A stretch of 64,000 bases of DNA from CAVSCD01 sp963726335 (GTDB taxonomy: Bacteria > Acidobacteriota > Aminicenantia > Aminicenantales > UBA8522): NCBI GenBank assembly GCA_963726335.1, contig CAVSCD010000012.1, positions 992,001 to 1,056,000 of the forward strand, written 5' to 3'. This document shows, piece after piece, positions 41,856 through 50,861 of the stretch. Both the position numbers and the translations under genes were made by a program. Numbering within the stretch: the first letter of the stretch is position 1; every line of letters begins with the position of its first letter. The notes under the pieces were generated by a model. The model worked only from the letters and a program-made list of their open reading frames with translations. It had not been told where the DNA came from and searched no databases.

Positions 41856-44800
41856 TGACGGCGATCATCGAGCGGCCCGTGGCCACGGCCATGGTTTATC
41901 TTGCCGTGTCCGCCCTGGGCGTCTTTTCCTGCCTCAATACCCCGCTCGAGCTCGCTCCCCAGGAGGATTTCCCGCGGCTGGATATCGTCTCCTCCTGGCC
42001 GGGCGCCTCGCCCGAGACCGTCCAGACCCGGGTGACGGCGCCGCTCGAACAGGCCGCAGTCGGCGTCAAGGGCGTCCGCGGGATCAGGTCCGTCTCGGAT
42101 ACCGGGAGCTCGAGGATCACGGTCGAGCTCGACCCCAAGGCCGACCTCGAGTTCACGCGCCTCGCCCTGCGCGAGGAGATCGCCAAAACCGAGCGGTCGC
42201 TTCCCCACGGCGTCCGGCCGTCGCTTGATCCCTACGTTCCCGAGGACTTCCGGGTTCGGCCCTTCCTGAGCTACACGATCTCCGCGAGCCTGCCGCTTCA
42301 AAAGATCCGGGAGACGGTCAAGGACAGGCTCGAGCTCGGTCTGGGTTCGGTCCGGGGCGTGGCCAGGGTCACGGTCACAGGGGGCTCCGACCCTGAGCTC
42401 CGGGTCGTTCTCGACAGGGAGAAGCTTAGCGCTTACGACATCCGGCCCCGCGGGATCCTCTCCGCGCTGAGCGGGAGGCTCCAGGCTTTCCCCACGGGGA
42501 TGGTCAGGGAAGGAGAGCAGGAGTTCAGCCTGAGGATCTCCGGTGTGATCCGGGAACCCGATGAACTCGCCGAAACGGTCGTCGGCCGGACGGGTGCCCG
42601 CAGCCTCAGGCTCGGCGAGCTCGCCCGGCTCGAGCCGGCCTACGGCGACATCGCGGCCGTCAACCGGATCGACGGCCGGCCGACCGTCAGCCTGACCATA
42701 TACAAGGAAAAAGGGACAAACACACTCCGGACCGCCCGGGCCGTCAAGGACAAGCTCGCCGCGATCCGCCTGGAGCTGCCCGGGGACCTCATGTTCAGGA
42801 TAGTCGACGACGAGAGCCGGGAGGTCCGGAAAAAGCTCCTGGAACTCTCTCTTTTGGCCGGGGTCATCGTCGCCGTCGTCTTTCTCATGGTCTTCATCGT
42901 CCTCGGGAGCCTCAAGCCCTCGCTCCTCATTCTCTCGTCGATCGCCATTTCGGTGGTCATCACCTTCAATCTCATTTATGTCTTCAAGCTCTCGATGAAC
43001 ATGCTGACGCTCGGCGCCCTGGCGCTCGGGTTCGGCATGTTCGTCGACAACTCGATCGTCGTCTACGAGAACATCCTGCGCCTGCGGGAGCGGGGAGTCC
43101 CGCCTCGCCAGGCCGCGGTCCAGGGCCCGCGGGAAGTCACGGCAGCCGTGCTGGCCTCGACGCTGACGACGGTGAGCGTATTTTTCTTGTTTCCCTATTT
43201 CCAGGGCCGTCTCCGGATCTATTACCTCCCCCTGGCTTTCGTCATGGTCTCCGCGCTTTCGGCGTCCCTTCTTGTCTCCACCACACTGATCCCCTCCCTG
43301 AGCCTGCATCTCGTCCGGACGACGCGGCGGACCCGGATCAGGAAGGGAGGCGCCGGGTTCGAGAGCCTTCTGCGTCTCGCCCTTCGCCATCCCTTCGGGA
43401 TCCTGGTCCTTGTCGTCGCGCTCTTCGCCGGAAGCTGCGGTTGGTTCAGGACCGCGGTTGCGACTGGCGAGTTTCCCCGCTGGTACTCGAAGGAGCGGCT
43501 TTATGTCAGCATCGGCCTGCCGCCCGGGACCGATATCGAAGTGACCGACGGCGTCATCAGGCGGTTCGAGGACAAAGTCCTGGAAGCGGACTTGGCGAAA
43601 GAGATCAATACCTATGTCTTGCCCGAGCGCGCATCTGCCGCGATCGCCTTTCCCCCGGATGTCGAGCGGTCGTCCCGGCCGCTCGCGCTCAAGGAGCAGC
43701 TGATCCAGCTGGCCGCGCAGCTCGCGGGGATCGACTGCGGGATCACCGGTTTCGACCTACGGGGGTACTCTTCGAGCCTGGGCACGGGGACGCAGTACGG
43801 ATCGGCCATCAACCTCTTTGGTTATAACCTGAAGACGCTCAAGCAGATCTCCTCCGAACTCGCCCGGACGCTCGTCCGGAACCCGCGGATCAAGGATTTC
43901 AGGATCGTTTCCGGCGGCCGGGGCTGGTGGCGGACGGATTCCCTGGAATACGTGATCCGGCTCGAACGGCAGGCGTTGGCCGCCGCCGAAGTCTCGCCCG
44001 ACGAGATCTTCGATCATCTTCAGCCCCTCATCCGGGGGCGGCTGAGCGCGCCGCTGCGGGCGACGATCGGCGGACGGGAGATCGCGCTGGCCATCACCTT
44101 CCCCGAAGCGGACGTGATCGACCTCAAGGGCCTTCAAAATTCCCTGCTCAGGACAGCGTCAGGCAAATACCTCAGGCTCGGGGAAGTGTCCCGGCTCGAG
44201 GAGCGTCCGGTCGCCGGGTCGATCGACCGGGAGAACCAGCAATACCAGCAGACGGTCAGCTGGGAATTCCGCGGCCCCGCGAGATCGGCGGAGAAATTTC
44301 AGACGGCCCTTCTTGCCGGTCTCCGCCTGCCTCCGGGTTTTTCAGCGGCGCCCGACGAGTCCTGGCGGATGACGACGGAGGAAAAGACCGAGATGAAGTC
44401 CGCCGCCGCCTTCTCCCTGATCCTCATCACCATGATCCTGGCCGCGCTCTACGAGTCGTTCCTTCAGCCTTTCTATATCCTGTCGGCGGTGCCGCTCGGG
44501 CTGATCGGCGTCTTCCTGGCGTTCGTCTTCGCCGGCGCGGCGTTCGATGCCTCGGCCTATATCGGCGTCGTCCTCCTCGGCGGGATCGTCGTCAACAACG
44601 CGATCCTCCTCGTCGACCACGTCAACCTCAAGCGGCGGCAGGGGGCGGGCCTCCTGGAGGCCGTCCTCGAGGGAACCCGCGAGAGAGTCCGGCCTGTTTT
44701 GATGACCGCGGGGACGACCGTTTTCGGTATCCTGCCCCTGCTCTTTTTCAGGGCCGAAGCGGGGAGAGGCGAGATCTGGTCTTCGCTGGCGCTGTGCACG

Positions 44801-44929
44801 GCGGGGGGGCTCGTGAGCTCGACGGCCCTCATCCTTGTCGTGGTGCCGGTCTGTTATTTTTACGGGGAACGTCTCAAGCCCTGGTTGGCGGGCCGGCTCA
44901 AGGGGATCTCCGCCGGACGCGAGGGGTGA
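41852..44929 (+). CDS. RND-family efflux transporter, second of the pair
   Basis: A 1025-residue RND protein starting at the ATG that overlaps the previous stop (MMTAIIERPVATAMVYLAV). Same twelve-helix, two-porter layout. In helix 4 the relay segment is LGFGMFVDNSIVVYENI, with one Asp where the partner has two; helix 10 has GIVVNNAILLVD. Porter sequences differ clearly from the partner, so the pair may build a mixed trimer, as MdtB and MdtC do in E. coli. The adaptor gene follows 14 bases later. Confidence 0.93.
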   Translation: MMTAIIERPVATAMVYLAVSALGVFSCLNTPLELAPQEDFPRLDIVSSWPGASPETVQTRVTAPLEQAAVGVKGVRGIRSVSDTGSSRITVELDPKADLEFTRLALREEIAKTERSLPHGVRPSLDPYVPEDFRVRPFLSYTISASLPLQKIRETVKDRLELGLGSVRGVARVTVTGGSDPELRVVLDREKLSAYDIRPRGILSALSGRLQAFPTGMVREGEQEFSLRISGVIREPDELAETVVGRTGARSLRLGELARLEPAYGDIAAVNRIDGRPTVSLTIYKEKGTNTLRTARAVKDKLAAIRLELPGDLMFRIVDDESREVRKKLLELSLLAGVIVAVVFLMVFIVLGSLKPSLLILSSIAISVVITFNLIYVFKLSMNMLTLGALALGFGMFVDNSIVVYENILRLRERGVPPRQAAVQGPREVTAAVLASTLTTVSVFFLFPYFQGRLRIYYLPLAFVMVSALSASLLVSTTLIPSLSLHLVRTTRRTRIRKGGAGFESLLRLALRHPFGILVLVVALFAGSCGWFRTAVATGEFPRWYSKERLYVSIGLPPGTDIEVTDGVIRRFEDKVLEADLAKEINTYVLPERASAAIAFPPDVERSSRPLALKEQLIQLAAQLAGIDCGITGFDLRGYSSSLGTGTQYGSAINLFGYNLKTLKQISSELARTLVRNPRIKDFRIVSGGRGWWRTDSLEYVIRLERQALAAAEVSPDEIFDHLQPLIRGRLSAPLRATIGGREIALAITFPEADVIDLKGLQNSLLRTASGKYLRLGEVSRLEERPVAGSIDRENQQYQQTVSWEFRGPARSAEKFQTALLAGLRLPPGFSAAPDESWRMTTEEKTEMKSAAAFSLILITMILAALYESFLQPFYILSAVPLGLIGVFLAFVFAGAAFDASAYIGVVLLGGIVVNNAILLVDHVNLKRRQGAGLLEAVLEGTRERVRPVLMTAGTTVFGILPLLFFRAEAGRGEIWSSLALCTAGGLVSSTALILVVVPVCYFYGERLKPWLAGRLKGISAGREG

Positions 44930-44943
44930 GGTCAGGAGGGGCC

Positions 44944-46185
44944 ATGATATTCAAGAGGCGGGTTCTGGCGGCGTCCTTTGTCGCCATCCCGGCGGTCATG
45001 ACGTTGGTCCTTGTCTTCGATAAGCCGCGGGCCGAAACGGAGGCTGATCCCGGCGTCCTCCAGGCCGCCTCCACCCCGGCCAGGAGCCTGAAGCCGGAGG
45101 AAACGCCCATCCCCGTCAAGGCCGTCGAAACCCGCAGGGGTGAGCTCGTCGTTCGGCTCAGGTCCCCGGCCGAGGCGGTGGCGGAAAGGCAGGCCGTGCT
45201 CAAAACCGAAGTGGCCGGTGTCGTGAAGGCGCTCCGGGCGCGGGAGGGCTTTCACGTGAAGGCCGGCGAGCTCCTCGCCACGCTCGATGACCGGGCGTAC
45301 CGGCTGGCCCTCGAGCGGCAGCAGGCGACGCGGCTTCGTCTTCTCTCCGAAATGCTCCTCGAAAAACGGTTCGGGCGGTCGACGGAGATGTCGGAAACGG
45401 AACCCGGGAAGATCGACCAAGCCAAGTCTGATCTTGCCGACGTCGAATCGAAATTCCGCGAGGGGCTCATCTCCAGGGAGGGCTTGGAGAAGGCGGCCAA
45501 GGGATTGGAGACCGCCCTCATCGAGTCGGGTCTGAGGAAAGATGACGTCATGGCGGCGTCCAAGGGGCTCACCCAGGCCGAAGTCGACGTCCGGACGGCC
45601 GAGCTCGACCTCGAGAAAACGATCATCAGGGCGCCCTTTGCCGGGATCATCACGGGCATCAACGTCTCTCCGGGGGAACACGCGGCTCCCGGCCGGGACC
45701 TTTTTACGATCGTCGATATCGGCGCCATCAAGGTGATCGCCCGGGTGCTCGAGAGCGAGGTGGGGAAGGTCCGGGCCGGCCGCGCGGCCGACCTCCGGTT
45801 CAGCGCTTACCCGGACAGGGTTTTCCGCGGCGTTGTGGAAGCGGTCAGCCCCGTCATCAATCCCGAGGATAGGACCTGTGCGGTCCGCGTCGCCGTCGAG
45901 AATCCTGGGGAGGAGATCAAACCCGGAATGCACGCCGACGTCGAGATCGCCGCCGAGGTGCACACGGAGAGGCTCCTTGTGCCCCAGGAGGCTGTTCTCG
46001 TGCGGGGCGGCCGGAAGCTCGTGTTCGTCGTCGAGGATGGACTGGCCAAGTGGCGCGCCATCGAAGTCGGGCTCGAGAACGAAAGCTTCGCCGAGGTCCT
46101 CGATGGCGTCAAGGAAGGGGACATGGTCATCGTCGAGGGACACTTCACCCTGGCTCACGACGCCCGGGTGAGCGTCACGAATTGA
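44944..46185 (+). CDS. RND periplasmic adaptor (membrane-fusion protein)
   Basis: A 413-residue HlyD/AcrA-type adaptor linking an RND pump to an outer-membrane channel. ATG at 44944 follows AGGAGG; an N-terminal hydrophobic anchor comes next (VLAASFVAIPAVMTLVLVF). The lipoyl half-motif is LKTEVAGVVKALRAREGFHVKAGELLA-like (about 85-110), a helical hairpin runs from about 115 to 215, the second lipoyl half is IIRAPFAGIITGINVSPGE, and beta-barrel and membrane-proximal domains follow. The adaptor is the last gene, the reverse of the common adaptor-pump order. No outer-membrane channel gene is nearby. Confidence 0.92.
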   Translation: MIFKRRVLAASFVAIPAVMTLVLVFDKPRAETEADPGVLQAASTPARSLKPEETPIPVKAVETRRGELVVRLRSPAEAVAERQAVLKTEVAGVVKALRAREGFHVKAGELLATLDDRAYRLALERQQATRLRLLSEMLLEKRFGRSTEMSETEPGKIDQAKSDLADVESKFREGLISREGLEKAAKGLETALIESGLRKDDVMAASKGLTQAEVDVRTAELDLEKTIIRAPFAGIITGINVSPGEHAAPGRDLFTIVDIGAIKVIARVLESEVGKVRAGRAADLRFSAYPDRVFRGVVEAVSPVINPEDRTCAVRVAVENPGEEIKPGMHADVEIAAEVHTERLLVPQEAVLVRGGRKLVFVVEDGLAKWRAIEVGLENESFAEVLDGVKEGDMVIVEGHFTLAHDARVSVTN

Positions 46186-46235
46186 ACCGGCGATTTCGCA
46201 GGCTTCGGGACTCCGTCCTCTGCCGCCTGGCGAGC

Positions 46236-48188
46236 TTATTTAACCTTGGCGCCGGCGGGGACGTCGCGGTCGAAGAAGGGAATGATGGCCTTACCGCCGA
46301 TCTCGGCCGCGAGCAGCATCGCCTGCGATTCGATCCCCCGGATGACGGCGGGCTTCAGGTTGGCGATGACGATGAGCTTCTTGCCGATGACCTCTTCGGG
46401 CGCGTAGGTATCGGCGACGCCCGCGACCATCGTCCTGACCTCGGTCCCCAGGTTGAGCTCGATCTTCAGGAGCTTATCCGTGCCCGGGACCTTCTCCGCC
46501 TTGAGTATCTCTCCGACCCTGAGGTCCATCTTCTTGAACTCGTCGAAAGTGATGATGTCCATCTTCGCCTCCTTGTTGCCGGCGGCTGCCGCCGGGGCTT
46601 GAACCGGCGCCGCGGCCTCTTCCTTGAGGAAATCTTCCAGGACGACTCGAGGGAAAAGCGGCGTGTGCCGCTCGATCTTCTGCCCCGGCCTGAGCCCGTC
46701 GAACCTGAAGTCGTCGTAGCTCACATCCTGGATCTCCCCGGGCTCTCCCAGGAACTTCCAGATCTTGGCGCTCGAATCCGGCATCACCGGGTAGACGAGA
46801 TAGGCGATGCCCCGGATGGCCGCCGCCGCCTGATACAGGATCCGCGCCAGCCTCGGCCGCCGGGTCTCGTCCTGGGCCAGCTTCCACGGCGCGTTCGAAG
46901 CCAGGTACTTGTTCACTTCGTTGATATACACCCAGATCTCTTCGAGGGCCCTGTTCAAGGCGTAGCTCTCGCTGAGCTCGGCGACTCTTTCCTTCAGGGC
47001 GTCGAACGACTCGCGCACCTTCCGGTCGGCGTCCTGCTCGGCCTCGCCCGCCTCGAGGACGCCCTGGAAGTACCCCTGGATCATCGTCAGGCTGCGGTGG
47101 ACGAGGTTACCCAGGTCGTTCGCCAGGTCCGAGTTGACCCGGTGGATGAACCCTTCGTGGGAGAAATTGCCGTCGAGCCCGACCGGGATCTCGCGCAGCA
47201 GGAAATACCGCAGCGGGTCGGCGCCGAAGGTCTTGAGGACCTGGTAGGGGTCGAGGACGTTGCCCTTGGACTTCGACATCTTGGCCTCGTCCTTGAGCCA
47301 CCAGCCGTGGCCGTAGACGGTCTCGGGCAACGGCAGCCCGGAGGCCATCAGAAAGGCGGGCCAGAAGACCGCATGGAACCTCAGGATGTCCTTGCCGATG
47401 AGATGGATCGTCGCCGGCCAGAACTTCGAGAACCGCTCCGGGTCCCAATCGTAGCCGACGGCCGTAACGTAGTTGTGGAGTGCGTCGAACCAGACGTAGA
47501 TTGTGTGCTTCGGGTCGTCCGGCACGGCGATCCCCCACTTGACCGACGTCCGGGTGATGCTCAGGTCGCGGAGCCCCTGCCGGACGAAGCTCACGACCTC
47601 GTTCATCCGGCTCGGCGGCCGCACGAACTCCGGGTTTTGGTCGTAGAAGTCGAGAAGCGATTGCTGGTATTTCGACAGCTTGAAGAAGTAGGTTTCTTCG
47701 GAAACAAGGATCGCCCGCTTGCCGCAGTCGGGACAGACCTTGTCGCCCTCGGGCTGGAACGGCACATCGTCGGCCAGGAAATTCTCGTCGGACACGCAGT
47801 ACCAGCCCTGGTAGGCGCCCTTATAGATGTCGCCCTTCTCTTTAAGCGCCTGGAAGAGCTTCTGCACGCCCTGCTCGTGATGGGGGTCGGTCGTCCGGAT
47901 GAACCCGTCGTTCGAGATGTGCAGGGCCTCCCAGAGCTCCTTATACCGGAGGACGACCCGGTCGGCGAGCTCGAGCGGCTGGAGCCCTTTTGCGGCGGCG
48001 GCCTTCTCGATCTTCTGTCCGTGCTCGTCCGTGCCCGTCAGAAAATAAACGTCGCGTCCCCGCAGCCGGTTGAACCGGGCCAGGGCGTCGGCGATGACCG
48101 TGGTGTAGGCGTGCCCGATGTGCGGGATATCGTTGACGTAATAGATCGGCGTCGTGACGTAGAACGTCGGTTTCTTATTCGCGGACAT
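46236..48188 (-). CDS. metG: Methionyl-tRNA synthetase with C-terminal tRNA-binding domain
   Basis: Charges tRNA(Met) (650 residues). The HIGH signature is H23-I-G-H26 (IPHIGHAYTT) and KMSKS is at 303-307. A Cys-containing zinc knuckle lies in the connective domain (WYCVSDENF and VCPDCGKRA). Residues 543-650 form the OB-fold tRNA-binding/dimerisation domain (MDLRVGEILKAEKVPGTDKL), joined by an Ala/Pro linker. The start overlaps the end of folE by 14 bases. Last gene of the cobB-larC-folE-metG unit. Confidence 0.96.
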   Translation of the reverse strand: MSANKKPTFYVTTPIYYVNDIPHIGHAYTTVIADALARFNRLRGRDVYFLTGTDEHGQKIEKAAAAKGLQPLELADRVVLRYKELWEALHISNDGFIRTTDPHHEQGVQKLFQALKEKGDIYKGAYQGWYCVSDENFLADDVPFQPEGDKVCPDCGKRAILVSEETYFFKLSKYQQSLLDFYDQNPEFVRPPSRMNEVVSFVRQGLRDLSITRTSVKWGIAVPDDPKHTIYVWFDALHNYVTAVGYDWDPERFSKFWPATIHLIGKDILRFHAVFWPAFLMASGLPLPETVYGHGWWLKDEAKMSKSKGNVLDPYQVLKTFGADPLRYFLLREIPVGLDGNFSHEGFIHRVNSDLANDLGNLVHRSLTMIQGYFQGVLEAGEAEQDADRKVRESFDALKERVAELSESYALNRALEEIWVYINEVNKYLASNAPWKLAQDETRRPRLARILYQAAAAIRGIAYLVYPVMPDSSAKIWKFLGEPGEIQDVSYDDFRFDGLRPGQKIERHTPLFPRVVLEDFLKEEAAAPVQAPAAAAGNKEAKMDIITFDEFKKMDLRVGEILKAEKVPGTDKLLKIELNLGTEVRTMVAGVADTYAPEEVIGKKLIVIANLKPAVIRGIESQAMLLAAEIGGKAIIPFFDRDVPAGAKVK

Positions 48189-48753
48189 TGCTCAGACCTC
48201 CCCGGATCAGCATCATGGCCTCGGCGCGGGTGGCGCTGTTGCTGCGGAACGACCCCCGGACCGCCGACGTCACGGTCAGGGCCCGCGGCTTCCTGGCGCC
48301 CCGCATCGACATGCACATGTGCTCGGCCTCGATGACGACCATGGCGCCGAGCGGCTTGAGACGGTCATCGATGATGTCGGCGACCTGCTTGGTCAGCCGC
48401 TCCTGGACCTGGAGGCGGCGGGAGAGGATATCGATGAGCTGGGTGATCTTGCTCAGGCCGACGATCCTCCCGCCTTTTGGAATATAGGCCACGTGGGCGA
48501 CCCCGGCGAAGGGGAGGAGATGGTGCTCGCACATCGAATAGAGCGGGATATTCTTGACGATGACCATCTCGTCGTGCCGCTCCTCGTCGATCGGCCGGAG
48601 ATGCTTGGCCGGGTCTTCGGACGTCCCGCTCAGGATCTCGCAAAACATCGAGGCGACGCGCTGCGGCGTCCCCCGGAGCCCCGGCCGGTCGGGGTCTTCG
48701 CCCACGCCCTCGAGGACGAGACGGACTCCCTTCTCGATCTTTTTCTGGTCCAT
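48175..48753 (-). CDS. folE: GTP cyclohydrolase I
   Basis: First enzyme of tetrahydrofolate/pterin synthesis, also feeding queuosine precursors (192 residues). Zinc ligands are C75 and the His of SMCEHHLLPFAG and the later Cys of AEHMCMSMRG. DRPGLRGTPQRVA and GLSKITQLIDILSRRLQVQE are signatures. Its ATG is three bases past the larC stop and its end overlaps metG. The C-terminal LIRGGLSNVRE is a few residues longer than the common form. Confidence 0.95.
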   Translation of the reverse strand: MDQKKIEKGVRLVLEGVGEDPDRPGLRGTPQRVASMFCEILSGTSEDPAKHLRPIDEERHDEMVIVKNIPLYSMCEHHLLPFAGVAHVAYIPKGGRIVGLSKITQLIDILSRRLQVQERLTKQVADIIDDRLKPLGAMVVIEAEHMCMSMRGARKPRALTVTSAVRGSFRSNSATRAEAMMLIRGGLSNVRE

Positions 48754-48756
48754 GGT

Positions 48757-49947
48757 TTATTCCTTGGAGCGCTTCTGTTCGCCGTTGAGATGCGCCTGGA
48801 GCGCTTTCTGGCAAACCGCCTTGACGGGCACGCCTTTCTTTTTGGCGACCCTGAGGCAGTCGGCGAATTCAGGATGGGCGTTGAGCTCCTTCGGGCCCCG
48901 ACCCGCGGTCTTGACCGCGATCTCCTCCCCGAAGACTTTGACCTTGCTGACGCCCCGTTCCAGGATCCGCCTCCCGACTGGAAAATACCGGAGCCCGATC
49001 GACGTCGTCTCGGCGAAGACGGCTTCGACGAGATCGTCGAGCTTGTCGCGGCCGGCGAGCAGCGTGAGCTTTGTCCCCAAGCGGCCCTTTTTCATCACGA
49101 CCGGCGTGAGGAAGGCGTCGAGGGCGCCCATACCGAGCGCCGACTCGACGAACTGAGCCAGAAGCTGGGGGTTGGCGTCGTCGATGTTCGCTTCGACCTG
49201 GAAGGCGGTTTTTTCCGGCTGCAGGCTCCGCTCATCGCCGTAGAAGATGCGCAGGATGTTGGGCAGGGCGTCGAGGTCGCGGCCGCCGGCGCCGCAGCCG
49301 ATCTTCTCATAGCTCATCTCCGGAAAGGCGATGAACCGTTCGGCCCACGAAAAGATGATCGCCGCGCCGGTCGGCGTGACGAGCTCCTGGTCGGCCCAGG
49401 CCGAATATACCGGGGTCGTCTTCAGGATCTCCGCCACGGCGGGGGGCGGGACCGGCAGACGGCCGTGGGAAGCCTTGACCCAGCCGCTGCCCAGGTTGAG
49501 CGGCGAGCAGTAGACCCGCGATATTTTGAGCTCCTCGCGAAGGAAGGCGCTGCCGACGACATCGACCATCGCGTCGTCGGCCCCGGCCTCGTGGAGATGG
49601 ACGTCGTGGAAGGTGCTTCCGTGCACCTTGGCCTCGGCCTCGAACAGGACCCTGAAGGCGCCGAGTGCGCGCTCCTTGACGGGTTCCGAAAACGGGCTCT
49701 TGAGGACAAGCGACTCGATATCGTGCCAGTGACGCGCCGGCGACTCGCCGCCTTTCTTGATGACGACGTCGACCTTCAGGCCCCGCAGGCCCGCCCTCGT
49801 GACCTCCTTGGTCCGGATCTCGACGGGCAGTTTGAGCTCGGCCATGGCGTCCTTGAAGGTCTTTGTTGACGCGCCGAGGTCGAGGAGAGCGCCCAGGATC
49901 ATGTCGCCGCTGAGCCCGGACGAGGCATCAAAGTAAGCGTATTTCAT
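48757..49947 (-). CDS. larC: Nickel-pincer cofactor cyclometallase LarC
   Basis: LarC (396 residues) inserts nickel into the pyridinium-dithiocarboxylate cofactor of lactate racemase-like enzymes. MKYAYFDASSGLSGDMILGALLDLG is split by no frameshift; the N-terminal half has the His-rich HDVHLHEAGADDAMVDVVG, and the C-terminal half has VEANIDDANPQLLAQFV and TTSIGLRYFPVGR. Start 49947 is preferred; an ATG at 49965 that overlaps the cobB stop (TGATG) would add six residues. LarB, LarE and a racemase gene are not in the window, so its client enzyme is unknown. Confidence 0.88.
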   Translation of the reverse strand: MKYAYFDASSGLSGDMILGALLDLGASTKTFKDAMAELKLPVEIRTKEVTRAGLRGLKVDVVIKKGGESPARHWHDIESLVLKSPFSEPVKERALGAFRVLFEAEAKVHGSTFHDVHLHEAGADDAMVDVVGSAFLREELKISRVYCSPLNLGSGWVKASHGRLPVPPPAVAEILKTTPVYSAWADQELVTPTGAAIIFSWAERFIAFPEMSYEKIGCGAGGRDLDALPNILRIFYGDERSLQPEKTAFQVEANIDDANPQLLAQFVESALGMGALDAFLTPVVMKKGRLGTKLTLLAGRDKLDDLVEAVFAETTSIGLRYFPVGRRILERGVSKVKVFGEEIAVKTAGRGPKELNAHPEFADCLRVAKKKGVPVKAVCQKALQAHLNGEQKRSKE

Positions 49948-49964
49948 CGGATGCGTTCCTTTCA

Positions 49965-50720
49965 TCAGGCTTCTCCGGCGTCGAGCAGGCCGTCGATCCG
50001 CGGCAGGATCTCGCCCGCCCTTTCCCGGAAGGAGAAATCCGCGGTCTCGCTGAGCGGCGTGATGTCGGGGTTGATCTCGACGATCGCGGCGCCGCGCTCC
50101 GCGGCGAGCAGCGGCAGCGACCCGGCCGGCTGGACAAAGGCCGAGGTCCCGACGACGAACATCAGGTCGCACGCCGAGCTGGCCGCGTACGCTTCCCGGA
50201 GCGTCTCCGCCGGCAGCGCTTCGCCGAACCAGACGACGTTCGGGCGGAGCGGCGCGCCGCAGCGGGGGCAGCGGGGCGGGAGCTCGCGGAGGGGAGAGTC
50301 ACGGTTTTCCGTCACCGTGCCCTCGGCGGTGCAACGCACGTCCCAGATATTGCCGTGAAGCTCGAGAGCTCTTTCGGAGCCGGCCTGGCGGTGCAGTCCG
50401 TCAACGTTTTGGGTGATCAGGACGAAGCCTGGAAAGCGCTTCTCCCAGCGGGCGAGCACTTGATGTCCGGGGTTCGGCCGGCAGGCGCCGATGAGTCCCC
50501 GCCGCCAGTCGTACCACTCCCAGACGAGCCGGGGGTCGCGCTCAAAGGCCTCGGGTGTCGCCAGATCCTCGGCGCGGAACGTTTTCCACAGGCCTTCCTT
50601 GCCGCGAAAGGTGGGGACGCCCGACTCGGCCGAGATCCCCGAGCCCGTGAGGGCGGCCAGACGGGGACCCGAGCGCAGAAGGCCGGCCAACTCGTCCAAT
50701 TGATCTTTGGTGACAGTCAT
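49965..50720 (-). CDS. cobB: Sirtuin, NAD-dependent protein deacylase (CobB/SIRT5-like)
   Basis: Class III sirtuin (251 residues) that removes acyl groups from lysine using NAD. TGSGISAESGVPTFRG (25-40) and TQNVDGLH (103-110) bind NAD; H122 is the catalytic base. Y70 and R73 form the YxxR motif tied to acidic acyl groups (succinyl, malonyl) in this class. The zinc knuckle keeps C130, C151 and C154, but the residue that should be the second Cys is E133. First gene of the cobB-larC-folE-metG unit; its TGA overlaps a possible larC start. Confidence 0.93.
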   Translation of the reverse strand: MTVTKDQLDELAGLLRSGPRLAALTGSGISAESGVPTFRGKEGLWKTFRAEDLATPEAFERDPRLVWEWYDWRRGLIGACRPNPGHQVLARWEKRFPGFVLITQNVDGLHRQAGSERALELHGNIWDVRCTAEGTVTENRDSPLRELPPRCPRCGAPLRPNVVWFGEALPAETLREAYAASSACDLMFVVGTSAFVQPAGSLPLLAAERGAAIVEINPDITPLSETADFSFRERAGEILPRIDGLLDAGEA

Positions 50721-50768
50721 ATCCGCCCTGGTTTCGAGGGGATCGCCCTTATTCCGGGGTGTGCGCTT

Positions 50769-50797
50769 ATTCTAGAGTCTTTCCCCGTTTTTCGCAA
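50769..50797 (-). promoter_or_regulatory. Promoter of the cobB-larC-folE-metG unit
   Basis: Minus strand: TTGCGA (50792-50797), 17 bases, TAGAAT (50769-50774), about 49 bases before the cobB ATG, in the divergent gap with mtnP. Confidence 0.5.
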
Positions 50798-50810
50798 GAA
50801 GCGGCGCTCC

Positions 50811-50839
50811 TTGACTTAGAAGCGCGCAGATTATATACA
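50811..50839 (+). promoter_or_regulatory. Promoter of the mtnP-pfkB-tnaA operon
   Basis: TTGACT (50811-50816), 17 bases, TATACA (50834-50839), 23 bases before the mtnP ATG. AGGAGG lies between. The -35 is only some 14 bases from that of the divergent cobB promoter. Confidence 0.7.
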
Positions 50840-50861
50840 AATAGCTCACCCAGGAGGAAAT

